A DNA stretch of 64,000 nucleotides, taken from contig NC_029520.1 of the NCBI RefSeq assembly GCF_001577835.2, positions 46,846,381 to 46,910,380 on the forward strand. Reading direction: 5' to 3'. Shown in pieces: positions 29,001 to 40,740 of this stretch (positions are counted from its first letter, which is position 1; each line of letters opens with the position of its first letter). The notes beneath the pieces are model-generated. The model was not told the DNA's origin, ran no database searches, and saw only the letters and a program-made list of their open reading frames with translations. The position numbers and the translations under genes were made by a program. Source of the stretch: Coturnix japonica (Eukaryota > Chordata > Aves > Galliformes > Phasianidae).

Positions 29001-32000
29001 CGCAAACGCAGACCAGTTTTATCTCCATCTCTTGGAAGTTCCTAGGTAAGCAAAATTGTCTTTGTTTTCAGTACTTGAGTTTGACTTTTAAGAATCAACA
29101 CCTCTCTTTCCTGTACTAGAGGGATGTTTCTAACAGTCAGTCCTCACAATAAATCACCTGACTGCCAACTCAACAGCTAGCTGTAGAAACTTTTCCTTCC
29201 CAAAGGCCAAACATTAGGCAAACTAGTGTTAAATTAACCTTGGTATTAATAAGCTACTGAGAAAACTCCTGACTGTTGTGCTATTAATGCCTGCAAACAA
29301 AGCTGCAAACGGAACACAGCCACCAGGCTCTTACTCACTCCATCTCTGTTCCAGAAACTCCAGTATACAAAAGGGATCCCACAAACCCAGGGGTGAATCA
29401 CAGCATTGCTTGTGCTTTAACCACCTCCCAGAATTCCCTGATTTTAACGAAGACAGATGAGATGCATACAGAGAAATCTTTGTGCTCCTCTTAAAAACAG
29501 TGTGATTTGTTGTAAATCATAGGAATAGCCTCCATAAATATGAGAAGCTGCCTGTCCCATAGCCTGAGTTGTGTTTTTTGAAAACGTAGTGGTTAAAATG
29601 TGGCTTTTATTTTTTTCCAAAGTTACAGCTAGCTTTAAAATTACTTTAGAGAATGTCTTTATGGCTCTTCCACAACATTAATCCATGGCTAGGCATAAAT
29701 ATCATTAAAGGGCATCACTGAAATAGCATCGGAATTTCTATTTTGGAATTAAAAAGGATGAACAAAAATCCTAGCTAGTGTTGCCCAGGAATCATCAGAA
29801 CTTATTGCCTTGTTATGCAAGGAAATGACTGCCAGATTCAGCACGACGCTGCTTTCTGAAAGAGGCATGTTTTGGAAATGCCTCAGTGTTTGGTTTATTT
29901 ATAATGCAGTTCAGTGAGAAGTATGTTGTGTCAGAGCATTAAAGTGAACATAACAATGATGGTACTGCACTTTGCCTAAAATGGGTTTATTCTCTGCTGA
30001 ATTTGATTCATTAGGTGCATAGCTTTTAACTTTTTTCTCCCCCTGCTGATCTCTTTTAGCTACCAGTTGCGAATTGAATGTATGCTGATTTGTGAGGAAA
30101 CACAAATTCTTCTGCAGTGTCTGTGGCCAAAAGCACAAGCCATCAGGACAGCTTGTGAAAGTAAGTGTATCAGAGATGTGTATACGGTAGTTCTCAGTCA
30201 TGGGAAGCTTATCTTCTATTTCTAATATTAATGCTATTAGAAATGGCTCCAATGATTCTATAGGCTATGATCTAATCAAATTTAACCTTTTAATTGCAGA
30301 AAACGTTGTGAACAATCAAAACAATTCAACAGATTCTTCCCCTTAGAATTCACTCAGTAGAATGGCAATTTGTGCTGCTCTACTTTAAGTGGAGCTTCTG
30401 TTAACATGAATAAAACACATTGCCTCTTCTCCATCAGTGACGCCAGTAAAGAAGAAGGAAATTTCCTATGCTTTAGTGCCAGATTTTGTTTGAACAGAGG
30501 TTGAATTTTTGTGCACAGCAATGATTTTTGTCCCACTTTTCTTTCCATACATTCTGGTTGCACGCTGGTTGATGCACCACAGCCAGTACTGGCTTCCAAA
30601 ACAGTTGTCCCTGGTGATGTTCATCAGCATTTCAGAAACTCCCTTCATGCAAAATTAGCCTTGGTTTTTGTTTTAACACAGTTATGCCTTAAAGTAACTC
30701 TTAGATCTTGCCTGAAGCCAAGGGCATTGGACTTGGATGATCCCAAGTGGTCCCTTCCAACCTCAACCAATCTGTGATCCAGTTAACTGACCTCCAGTTC
30801 AACCACAACTCTCTAGTTAATGTTTGTATAGAAAAGTTGACTGTACTTGCCTGTTTAAAGCCAATGTTATGAGTGCTCTTTACTGCATAGCAACCTGCAG
30901 CTCCCTGTAGTCTCGCTCTGTCCCTGTGTGCTGTGAGAGATCAACATTTCTGTTCCAGTTCTGCCAAGAACTTAATTCTAACCCCAATTTCTGCTGCTTA
31001 GATGCACAGCTTCTAGTTATTGCTCTCACCAAGGATGGCATTGAGGCAAAAAAAAAAAAAAAAAAAAAAATGGTATTTATTAAAATGGCTTAGATCCAGA
31101 ACTAGGTGCAAAATACACTTCAACCTCATCATGTTCTGAAATCAATCATCTTTCACTGAAAAGTGTACTTGTTTAAAAAATAAAAAAAAAAAAAAAAAAG
31201 TGCTATGCTTTTCTTAACCTAGAATAAATGTACTGAAAATGCAGGCTGTCAACCTTAGCCAATTTAAGCACTGTCTCATTTAGTGAATCTCCCTTACAAG
31301 CAGCCGCAGTGATCACGCATCCACACTTGATGGAAAAACTGGTTTCCCTTATACTTGTAGAGAAGAGACCAAACAGAAACTTTATTCATTCCACTTCCAT
31401 TAAGTCCAGTTATTTCTGTACTGGTTGATTTCCAAATTCATAATAGTGGCTTTACACAATCTTGGATGAGACTTTTGTTAACCCACTGTCAGATTTAAGG
31501 AAAACTTCAGACAGCTCCATTTAATTTACTGAGAATGTGCTTTTTTATTCCTCAGCACTTCTTACCAGTCACCGACTGCCAGTTTTCTGTCAATTGATTC
31601 TTAAAGTTGGAAACTTTCTAAACTATGTAAGTAGGTTGATTTTATTTTATTTTAATTAATTGCTCTATTTCCAGATATAGCCTAAAATACAAACACAAGG
31701 AACTTTTTTTTTCTGTATCTTGTAGGGGCATCACACTGGAGATGCTGGAGGTTTTAAAATCAGCACCTTGCTCAAGCTAACAGAAACAAAAGCAAACCAA
31801 AGCCGCATTACTCTGCTTCACCACATTTTGGAGGTACCGCAAAACTGTGAAATGATTTCTGTATTTGTTACTCTCTACTGTTAATTCCCCAGAAACTAAG
31901 GGGCTGTAATTTCAGCAGTACTCTGAAGGGTGAGCCTCTGTATCTGAAATACAATGAAAACTTTGCCACCGCTACCTGGGCAAATAAAAAAGATAAAACC

Positions 32001-35000
32001 CATTAACATTTAGAAAACCTAGGGTTAGCTATCTTCCTCCGGTTTGCTTAACATGTCTGCTTTGTGTTTTCTCTCTCTTCTGCAACTGCTCTCTCATGGG
32101 GACATGCCTTCCAAATGCATCTGTCAGATGAGGTTAATTTTAGTGTTATGAAGACAAAATCTCAGGTCAGCTCGCATGCTGTAGCAGCACATGGTTGCAG
32201 CAGCAGCACTGAGCAGTTAAGAGCCCTTTTTTCCCATCTTCTTTCCTCCCTACGGCTGCCAACTGTGACAGAAAGAAATGAACAAGGCTAAACTTACCCC
32301 AGCACTTATAAGGAGGAAAACTGAAGCATTCATTATTCAATCCAGATACTGTCCAGCTTGAAAGACTTTCCTGCTCTTTGACAAACCGTGGAAGGTAATG
32401 ATTTTTTACTTCAATTTTAGGAGGTTGAAAAAAACCACAAAGACCTGCTGCAGCTTCCCAGAGATCTTGACTTTGTTTCCAAGGCAGCAGGGTAGGACAT
32501 TATTTGTTTTTGTCATGTATGAATTGCCTCTTTTAAGCTAACAACAAGCTGAGTCATTTTATGGTGGTGTAATAAGGTCACAGGACTTCTCTGGTGTGTG
32601 AGAGCGTTTCCCTTCTAAAATCAAACAGTTCTGAGATTTGTAAATCCATCTGGTTACAACTTTTTATGTAGTGCTTAGTGTGATTCTTCTTTTGGATGCT
32701 CCACCACTGCCTTAGGAATAAAACTAAGAAAATAGTGAACTTGATTTCAAGGATAATATCTTGTAGCCATAAGAACTACACTTGCAGAGCTGGAGTGAAA
32801 ACAGAATGGGGCAGTTTACTAGCAAGCAGGGACTTCAGGAACCCCTGAGTTTAATATCAGCACTTATCTCCAGTAAAAGTGGGTGAAAAGAAAAAAGCCT
32901 GGATTTTTTGCACCTAGTACCAGCTCAATTTGTTAGCTCAAAAGAATCACATGAGGAACATGCTGAATTGCACTAATCAAAACACAGATTTATAGCAGCA
33001 GGATTAACAGTTCTAATCGCGTTATGAATTCATAGGAACCTCAAAGTGTTTTAATCTTCCTTGTAATTAGATGTAAAGTATAACTTGTAAATCTGGGGTG
33101 AACTGACATTAAGTCACTGCTAAATAATAAGTTAAAAGTATTTTGATTTGATAATGCAGGAAGTGCTAATACAGGAAGTATCAGGGGTTTTGCTTGTTAT
33201 CTGTGCAGAATTTGTGTTGGATGTTGTTTTGAAGCACAAATTTCTTTTTTCTTTGTGCAATAATAGAGATACTTTTATTATCAGAATCCAAACCTTAGTG
33301 ATACAATAAATGTGCTCTTTTTTGTAAAGTAATTGCTCTTAAATTTAGCCAAACCCACGAACTTATAAATTGTTTTATTAATCAACCTTGGGAGAAGGTG
33401 TTTACAGTGCAAATCCTGCACAGGGCTCTTCTATTGCTGTTCATATCTGGATGCACCTTGTTACATAATATCAGGTTTTGGTGAATCAGTGATATTCTTT
33501 TGGCAAATTTGGATATCTGAAGTATAGAACATGTTTGCACTGAAATATGTTTGGTCCTTCTCGTGAGGTAAATGAACTTTGAGGGGAGATACCACTTCAG
33601 ACTATAAATAGATGATGGAGAAAAACAGCAAGGAAGGAAAAGAACCATTTAAGTATTGACAGTACTGGCACAAAAAATGAGTGTGTTGCCTATGAATAAA
33701 AATAGACTGGAAATTTTGGAGGCTTTTGAACACCATAACAGAGAGGTTCTTCCATGTGCTGCCCCAGGAGATGGTGTGGGTAGAAGCACAGCTGCCTTCT
33801 CAGATTTGAGCAGCAGAGAAAAGGATTTACATGGAGGAAAATTACCTGGTTAAGCAGGGTTTGACTAGACAGCTAATCCTACATTCTTCTGCAGAGGTGT
33901 TTTTATAATCATTTTTTAATGAAAACAAAAGACTCACCCCTTTATTTTCATTGTCCCTTTTGTGAGCCTTTCAGGTTCCACTTTGATACTATGCGGGCTG
34001 AGGCAGGTGATAATCTGAAGAAACTGCTGGAAATAGAGAAGCGTTTATTTTTGTCAACAGAGGATTTAAAAATACAGCACGCAAAATTTGTTCAAGTAGG
34101 TAAAGGGGGCACAGTGTTCTTTGCATCCTGCTTCCCAATTGCTTTAAATCTCTTCTCAAAGGCTCCAAAATTCAGCTTGCATTGGACACAGGGGTCAGTG
34201 GGCAGGGGTCCTAACAACCTCCCTCTGCACTGAGGTGGAGGAAGAGTCCTGTTTATTCTCCCATTCTGCAATGTGATACTGTGATAGGGGAACAGCTGGG
34301 GAGCAGTTAGCTATGCGTGTGGGCAAAAGAAAGGAAGATGCTAAAAATGAAATGTGTGATCCAACTATAAATATATATAGGACAGTAACATGTTTTGTCT
34401 CACTGCTCTTAGCGAAAAAAAAAGTGAGTGAACAGATTTACAGTGTGTTTTTATGTGTTTATTTCCGGACGTCCTAGCTTTGAAACTTCTCAAAACAGGC
34501 CTATGTAACTAAAACTAAAAGGTGGTAAATCCTGGTTCTTTGTATCCCTAGATAAGTCCCAGTTTGTGCCAAATTTCTGCCTGGTTACATGATAAAAGGG
34601 GCAGCATACAATGAGCTGCTCTGGTCCAAATGAAACTGGGGGAAATGCACATGCTCTGCATTAACTGGGTAGGGACTAGATGGTCTTTTCCAATGATTCT
34701 ACAAATCTGGGCAACTCAGAATGTATTTCTTCATAATATGCATAACTTGTGTTGCAAACTGTGTCTCAGAGCAGTGTCAGCGCTTCAAAGGACCTGCAAG
34801 AGGAGTTGGCCAACATCGAAAAGAAGAAAGAAGAACTAGCTGACTATCTTTGTGAAGACCGAAAACAAATGTCCTTGGAAGATGTATTTAACACAATGAA
34901 AACCTTCAGGGAGCTCTTCCTCAAGGCCTTGCAGGTGGTTTGCATTTGTGACTGTTTAGAAATAGATGGAGAACTTTTCTTAGGTAGTATCTAACTGGAT

Positions 35001-38000
35001 AATACGTTTACATGTTGGTATTTTACTGCATTAGCTTAAACCTACAAGCTATATATCCACTACAAAGCTGCAAATTCCTTAGGGGATTGTTTTGCACTTC
35101 ATTGGCTCATAGGGTCTTGTTTCTTGCATTATGGGGTAAGAAAACAGCAGATTTACCATAAAGGTTTGCGTACCATACTCATTATGCAATATCTGAATTA
35201 ATGCACTTCCTCTAAGGATTTATTAATGCCAGGTGACAGTGGCTTCATATATGTGTTTTACTGACTTCAGCAGAGCCCAGAGATGGATTTACCTTCAACA
35301 AGTCTGTTCTGGGCAAAGGAAGGGCAAGAGAGAGTGAGAGGTGCTTCAGGGCAAATCAGAGCTTCTGGTTAAAGTGAAAGAGCTTCTGAGTAGTGTCTGC
35401 AGGTAAAGGATGGAGAACGTATCCTTCGTGTTTCTACAACCTGCTCCTCCTATGAGACACTGGGCTTCAGTTTTGAAAGCAGTGCTGCCACCAGGCTCAG
35501 GAGTAATGTGATAGTGTCCCAGACAGTCTGGAAATTTTTTATTATTATTTTCAAACAATGTGCTACTTCTTTCCCTGAGAGCTCTTTGTTATCAGTCAGA
35601 TAACAAAAACAGAGCAACATAAAGGAAATTGATAATATGAATCTATTTGCTTCATCTCCATGTACTTAAACGGGGGAGGAGGTAGGAGAAGTCTTTCAAA
35701 CACCACAGTTGGCACAATGGAAAGGAGCAGGTCTTAAGGCAGGGCTGAATGTTCCCCTGCTACTCAAAAGATAAAAGGAGCAGATGGCAGGAAGAAGGAG
35801 ATAGAATTAAAATAGTCTCCCTGCTCAAAGATAAAACCCAGAATTGAAGGTACACTGAGAAGCGAGTTGTAAAATTGTGGGGAGAATGAATCAGTCTGAT
35901 TATGGAGGCCTGGGAAAAACATATTATTTCTCTTAGCACTTGCAGCTGTTCAAAGAAAGAAGCTGTTTAATTTCAGGAAAAGGTGAAGAAAATTTAAACT
36001 AAGCCTGCTCTAGGAAGTCCTCAAGTCATTACAAAGATCATACTGACAGCTCTGTGCAGGGATAGGTTCTGAGTGCTCCCAGATAACCGAGCCAAAACAG
36101 CTGCTCCTCAGTAGGGTGTTGGAACAGGATGTGCTTTAGATAGTGTGAGGATATAGAGTTGTCAATGGAGCATCTTCAAATTCAAAGATCAAATATGTAT
36201 CTGACATCTCGTAAAGTGTAAATCCAAAGGGACGCCCTTTTTATTTAATCTCATCCACACAGCTGTCTTCAGTAATCCAGGAGATGGAGAAAGAATTGTG
36301 GATGTTCATTCCTCTGCCTTAGTGGACTTCCTTGTGTTGAAGTAACACTGGCAACAGATTGCTTGTCAGATTTCTATGGCTTTCTTTTTAATTTCTCTGT
36401 ACGACTCAGTTTAGGCTTCCTCAATCCATAATTTTTATTTCCTAAAGTGTTTTGGTTTGTGTTCAGTACAGTGTGTGCTGTTCAAGTACTTAGACAATGT
36501 ATCTATCCCTGAACTGGTCTCCTTTATTTCTTGTGGCATATTACATGCAGACCTTCTCCCAGGGCCCGTAGATCTCCAAGTGTCTCAGCTGCCATATCTC
36601 TAAGACATTATGCTAAGGCACAGCAGGAATTTATCAGGCAGGCACAGAGGAGGCGGCATACAAGAATGAAAGGCTTTTACCCTCACCCTAAAGCTTCATC
36701 AACTTCATCATTCTTTCAGAAGCACTTTCTTCTCAGGACAAATGTATCTGTCTATTTCTTTGCCAAGGAAACGCTGCTTTTTTTCCCCCTCCTTTTCTAG
36801 GCATCCAGAGAAGGTCCCCATAACCTTGTTTTTCCTATATTAATTATAACATGTTGGATCCAAAAGTTCTATGAAAACCATAGTCCAAACTGTCTGCAAA
36901 ATCCCCAAAGATTTATACCATCCTGACAGTTGGATGTCTCTCAGTACCAGCCATACGGTTTGGATTCTGCTGCTGCTGAATACCACTGCATAAATATAGT
37001 GGGTAAATTTAAAGGGTGCCTGAAGCAAAACTGTGAATTACTGTTTAACACGGTTGGAATTTCTGGTAGAAGTTTCTGAGTATAAACAGTATAAAACCAA
37101 GGTTGCTATGGGATAAATATCTAGAATGCTAATTAAATTAAACAAATGTTGAGTCTTGTGGACAAAAAGACTCATGAAGAAGAATGCATTTCAGTCCGTA
37201 GATGAATTGTTGCAGTTAAAGCTAAGAACATTTGCTGGTAACATAAGGTGGAGAAGGCATTGACCAAGAAGCTCAGTTGTATTAATTACCCTCAAAATTC
37301 AGCAGCTGAGCAATGTCATAGTAAGTGTGTACAGTGCCTACTTAGCATAGCTTTTAATTGCAAACGTTGTATACTAGCTGGCTTTTCCTCTTGTAACCCT
37401 TCATATTTAATTTTCTATTTGTCATTCTATCTGAATGCAGGAAAACCAAGAAAGGAAGGAGCAAGCTGCAAAGTCTGAGAAAAGGAAGAAAGAACTTAAA
37501 GTTGAAGACACAAAGAGGCTAAAGGCGGAACATGGAAAGAGCAGTGTATTTAGGAAAAAATGATTCATTTTTTATTAGCCAGACTTTTATTATTTAGGAG
37601 CAGGTTACGTGTTTAGCTGTGGGTGGCCTAACAGAGTAAGAGTGATATAGCCACTGCTGATGCTGTTGTGAAACAGAAAGCTTAGTAAAACATCAATTTT
37701 CAGGGGCTCATGAATGAGCAGAAGAAATCATGACAGAAATGCTAGAGAACATATCACTCCCAATGAGCAAGTTGCTCCCATTTTTCTTAAAGTTGGGTAA
37801 TATACTGGTATTGCTCTGAACAGCTGTTTGAAGGCTTTTAAGGAACACAAGGTAGCACAGACTTGAACTTCAAGCTACTACCTTGTTACTGAGCTAAACA
37901 AGCTGTGTCGTGTATTACTGTTACCTCAACCTTCCCTTTTTTCTGACTGAAGTTCTGATTCCTTTGAGTGGTTATGTCTGTACTTTAATAATATGGCTTG

Positions 38001-39075
38001 CTGAAAAATAGCAGTCTGATGTAAATCCAGAAAAGCTTTTGCTGAGCCAGGTATGAGGTATTTCTAGTGTAAATATTAGCAATATTAATGCTTCTTCCTG
38101 TTGTTGGCCTTCTTTTAGTTCCTCCATCAAAACTACTCATCTTTAGAAATGCATTTTAAAAATACATATAAATATATTGAAAACTGACCAAAAGAATGTT
38201 TCCCATATTGTCTTGACGAGCTGTACTGCATTTTATCTGCTTTGCATACCTAATGTACAGCTGCAGATTCAAACAATAAACCTTTTCTGATGTAACTACA
38301 GACAAGCAACTTAGTATGCGGTAAAACAGTATTATAAAGTAACATCAAAAAGTAAGAGTTAAAGGTATGTGTCCACCCTATGAAGAGCAAGAACACCAGA
38401 CAAGAATACGTATTTTCACTGCACTGTTTAGATGGAAGTGTCATAGTTTTCAGTGTCTTGTGAAAAGTAGATTTCTTTGGATATAATTCTATACAGTACT
38501 TTAGAAAAATGTGCTGAGTACAGGGGATGATGAGAATCGGGCATTTTTTACAATCTTGTTTTATCTGCATCAGGATCAGATATGGCAGAGAACTGGAGAT
38601 CAGATTCTTTAGCCTATGTGTAATTGTATTTTATTTAAATCACATACTTAACAAATGAGACAACTATTTTTTCTGAAGGAGGGACTGAAAAGAGATTAAA
38701 TTTAGCGAAATAAAAGGCTTGGTACCATGTGAAATAACATGCACCTTTAACTTTGTAGTTATGTCCCTTGGAACCCTGTGCATAAATCGTTGAGGCCCCA
38801 ATCCCACGCTCTCCTAATCTCTGACCTTAACTCCAGTCACATGCTCTGTTAGTGTCAATGTCTGGTTTATCCAGTTGTCTGAGGATCGTTTCTCTGCAGT
38901 TGACAGACATGCCAGGGGAAGCACACAGGAGCAAGGTCTCAGTGCAGGCCGTAATCTCTCTCTCTCTCTAGTTCAAAAAGAAGATAGGAAAGCAGAAGTA
39001 AATGTCACTGATGTATTATTAATAGGTTACAAGCAAAGGCTCGCAGCTGCTCAAAAGAGCCAGAAACCAGTCTGA
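25573..39075 (+). CDS. INF2-like tandem formin paralogue (FH1-FH2)
   Basis: A second formin gene beside INF2. Exons read by eye: 25564-26071 (ATG at 25573), 27040-27176, 27637-27698, 28704-28806, 28960-29045, 30060-30160, 31556-31626, 31726-31833, 32421-32491, 33975-34095, 34770-34934, 37441-37543 (or to the stop at 37563), 38972-39075. Nine exons from 27637 to 34934 have lengths 62, 103, 86, 101, 71, 108, 71, 121 and 165, identical to INF2 and in the same phases, so it arose by tandem duplication. Every junction stays open. The two possible ends give 548 or 576 residues. It should bind actin barbed ends through FH2, but it lacks any visible DID, so INF2-type autoinhibition is unlikely. No CAAX motif was found. 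I know of no settled symbol. Confidence 0.92.
26803..26940 (-). mobile_element. CR1 LINE 3' fragment
   Basis: TCATAGAATGATCTAGGTTG, then GAAAAGACCTTCAAGATCAC and TTAAATACCTTCAGGGTCAC, ending about 100 bases before an FH2 exon of the paralogue. Confidence 0.85.
27040..34934 (+). CDS. INF2-like paralogue: FH2 domain exons
   Basis: Ten exons encode a full FH2 domain. Landmarks: [174 protein letters not shown]. The lasso tryptophans, the GNFLNY motif and the lysine of TETK are all kept, so actin binding is expected. The most divergent exon is 33975-34095 ([20 protein letters not shown]). All introns are GT-AG. Confidence 0.95.
30718..30780 (+). mobile_element. CR1 LINE 3' end
   Basis: TTGGACTTGGATGATCCCAA, then GTGGTCCCTTCCAACCTCAA and ATCTGTGAT, the forward CR1 3' tail in a paralogue intron. 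Confidence 0.8.
31048..31199. repeat. Two poly(A) tracts in a paralogue intron
   Basis: A run of 23 A at 31048-31070 and an A-rich run at 31175-31199, about 105 bases apart. They may be simple slippage tracts; no retroposed gene body was recognised beside them. Confidence 0.7.
33690..33900 (+). mobile_element. Possible old CR1 fragment
   Basis: Weak resemblance only: TGCTGCCCCAGGAGATGGTG and AAGCAGGGTTTGACTAGACA recall the 3' half of CR1 in forward orientation, but the match is too diverged to be sure by eye. Confidence 0.35.
34655..34715 (+). mobile_element. Possible CR1 3' tail remnant
   Basis: GGGACTAGATGGTCTTTTCC then AATGATTCTACAAAT resembles the forward CR1 3' end. It lies just upstream of the FH2 exon at 34770. 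Confidence 0.45.
37441..37563 (+). CDS. INF2-like paralogue: post-FH2 linker exon with read-through stop
   Basis: Acceptor CTGAATGCAG ends at 37440. The exon encodes [20 protein letters not shown] and a further charged stretch matching the INF2 linker exon. Two ends are possible. If the weak donor GCA|GTGTAT at 37544 is used, the exon is 103 bp and ends in phase 1, as expected for INF2. If it is skipped, translation runs on through SSVFRKK to a TGA at 37561-37563. The matching INF2 donor is the stronger TCA|GTGAGT, so the paralogue's donor appears to be weakening. Confidence 0.85.
   Translation, partial: ENQERKEQAAKSEKRKKELKVEDTKRLKAEHGKSSVFRKK
38275..38280 (+). terminator. Candidate polyadenylation signal, INF2-like short form
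   Basis: AATAAA about 710 bases after the read-through stop at 37563 and before the decayed WH2/DAD exon. It could end the short form of the paralogue transcript. Not tested by any transcript data. Confidence 0.35.
38972..39075 (+). CDS. INF2-like paralogue: decayed WH2/DAD terminal exon
   Basis: A CT-rich tract and acceptor (TCTCTCTCTAG) end at 38971. Joined to the phase-1 donor at 37544, the split codon is A|TT, the same as in INF2, and the frame reads [20 protein letters not shown] then [13 protein letters not shown] and stop. Aligned with INF2 [20 protein letters not shown], the V-x-D-x-L-L core is kept, but the isoleucine, the glycine and the L-R-K tail of the WH2 consensus are lost. 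An ATTAAA at 39144-39149, 69 bases past the stop, could be its polyadenylation signal. Usage of this exon is unproven. Confidence 0.6.
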
Positions 39076-40079
39076 ATTGTTAGCAAAATTCCAGTGTATG
39101 GCACAACTGAGAGAACAGATCTCAGAACTACTTGACTGCACATATTAAAATCAGCTTTACTTTCTACAGCTTCTGTTGCAGAAGCCTCTGTCATTGGACA
39201 CTTAAGTTCTTCAGAATTAGAACAGATACATGCAAGTACTGTTACTCTATATTATTTCCTCATAAAGCACTGGGCTTTTTAATTAACTGAGGAGAAAAAA
39301 CAGCTGCTTCTAAGGCAAGTTTGGGGATGTGGCTATTGACGAGAACAAGAAACACAGTGGAAGCCCTTGGGGCCAAAACATGAAAACATGCAGAGAAGGT
39401 TATGTTAAATATCTGGTGAGAACTTATGTATGTAACTCTGACACTGTAACCACAGCAGAGAGGGAAATGTTATTAAAAGACAAAAAACAAGTAAGTTTTC
39501 ATGAATGGTAGTGGAGTTTCACAATGTAATTATCACCTTTACATTTAGAAATCAGCTGCAGATGCAGACCCTGAGCACAATTTCTTATGTTCTTATGTGC
39601 AGGGCTAAATATAAGAGCTTTTCTCTGGCAAACCTCTTATTGTCTTTACTTACGCAGGACTTGATCATTTGGCTGTAACTATCCAATATATGATCAAAAG
39701 CTACCATCGTTAATTGGTCTTGCAATAGTAAAAGCATCCACTCTTAGGAGTAGTTTTTGAGTGGGCAAAAGACTTCAGAAAGGACCCACAGCACTGAGAT
39801 TGAGCACGTTACTAAAGTTAGTTTAACTCAAAGGGGTTCACGTTGAAATATTTTTGCCAAATCTGTTCTTAAAAAGTGCCCAAGGACAAAGGGACTCCAC
39901 AGTCCAGACAAAGTGTTGCTGTATAAGACTGTGAGCCAGCTCTAGTGTTAGCAATATTGGAGCAAAGCCGGCCTTTTTTCACAGCTTCGAGCTTATTATA
40001 ACCTCCCGTGCTTTAAAATCTGTGCATGTTTATCAGATCAAACAGGATAATAAACAAGACAAGCCCTTTTCGTTTCATC

Positions 40080-40280
40080 CTGTCCAGCACAGAGCATACA
40101 CTTTGCTGCTCCTTTTCTATCTGCAACAACCTTTTACATATTTGGTAGCTGTTATCACAGCACCTCTGGTCTTCTTTTTCCTAGACTAAACAACCTCAGC
40201 CCTTAAGATTTTCATCCTAGAGCTTGTTTTCCAATGCTGTATAATGTACTTGTGAATCTCTTCTCGATTTTCTTCATCTC
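40080..40280 (-). mobile_element. Older CR1 LINE fragment
   Basis: GTAGCTGTTATCACAGCACC, then TAGACTAAACAACCTCAGCC, matches the reverse complement of the region upstream of the CR1 3' end. It is strongly diverged. Confidence 0.65.
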
Positions 40281-40435
40281 AGCCTCCAGCTGAATGGTTC
40301 AGCAGGGCAAAGGACATCTTCCTCTATTTTATAGGCTGTTCTTCCATCTCGGTGTGATGTTTGCCTCCTTTTGCAAACACACAATATTTTGACTCCTGTG
40401 CAAAGAAGCATCTTGGTCTCCAGTGTGATCTTATG

Positions 40436-40740
40436 GAATCCCAGACTTATAGGGGTAGGAAGGGATCTCTGAGTTCAACCTCTGCTAAAGCAGGTCTCCT
40501 ACAATAGGGTGCACAGGTAGGTTTCCAGATGGGTCTTGTGTATCTCCAGAGGGGGAGACTCCTTAATCTTTCTGGGCAGCCTGTTTCAGTGCTTCACCAA
40601 GCTGACAGTGAAGATGTTCTTCCTTGTGTTATCATAGAACTTCCAGTGTTCTGGTGTCTCCCCATTGCCCCTTGTTCTCTTGCTGCAATCTCACAGCTTC
40701 CAGCTTTGTACCAGCTGCAGATTCAATGAGGGCACTCTCT
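40436..40740 (-). mobile_element. CR1 LINE fragment
   Basis: AGGAAGGGATCTCTGAGTTC, then GTATCTCCAGAGGGGGAGAC, TCTGGGCAGCCTGTTTCAGT and CCCATTGCCCCTTGTTCTCT, a longer 3' portion of CR1 in reverse orientation. Confidence 0.88.

Noticed and set aside
31048-31199. Poly(A) tracts considered as tails of processed retrocopies
   Set aside because: No gene-like body, target-site duplication or SINE-like head was seen next to them.
36531-36800. 89-residue open frame in the last large intron of the paralogue
   Set aside because: Not homologous to any INF2 exon and not needed by the splice phases, since the exons at 34770-34934 and 37441 join directly in phase 0.
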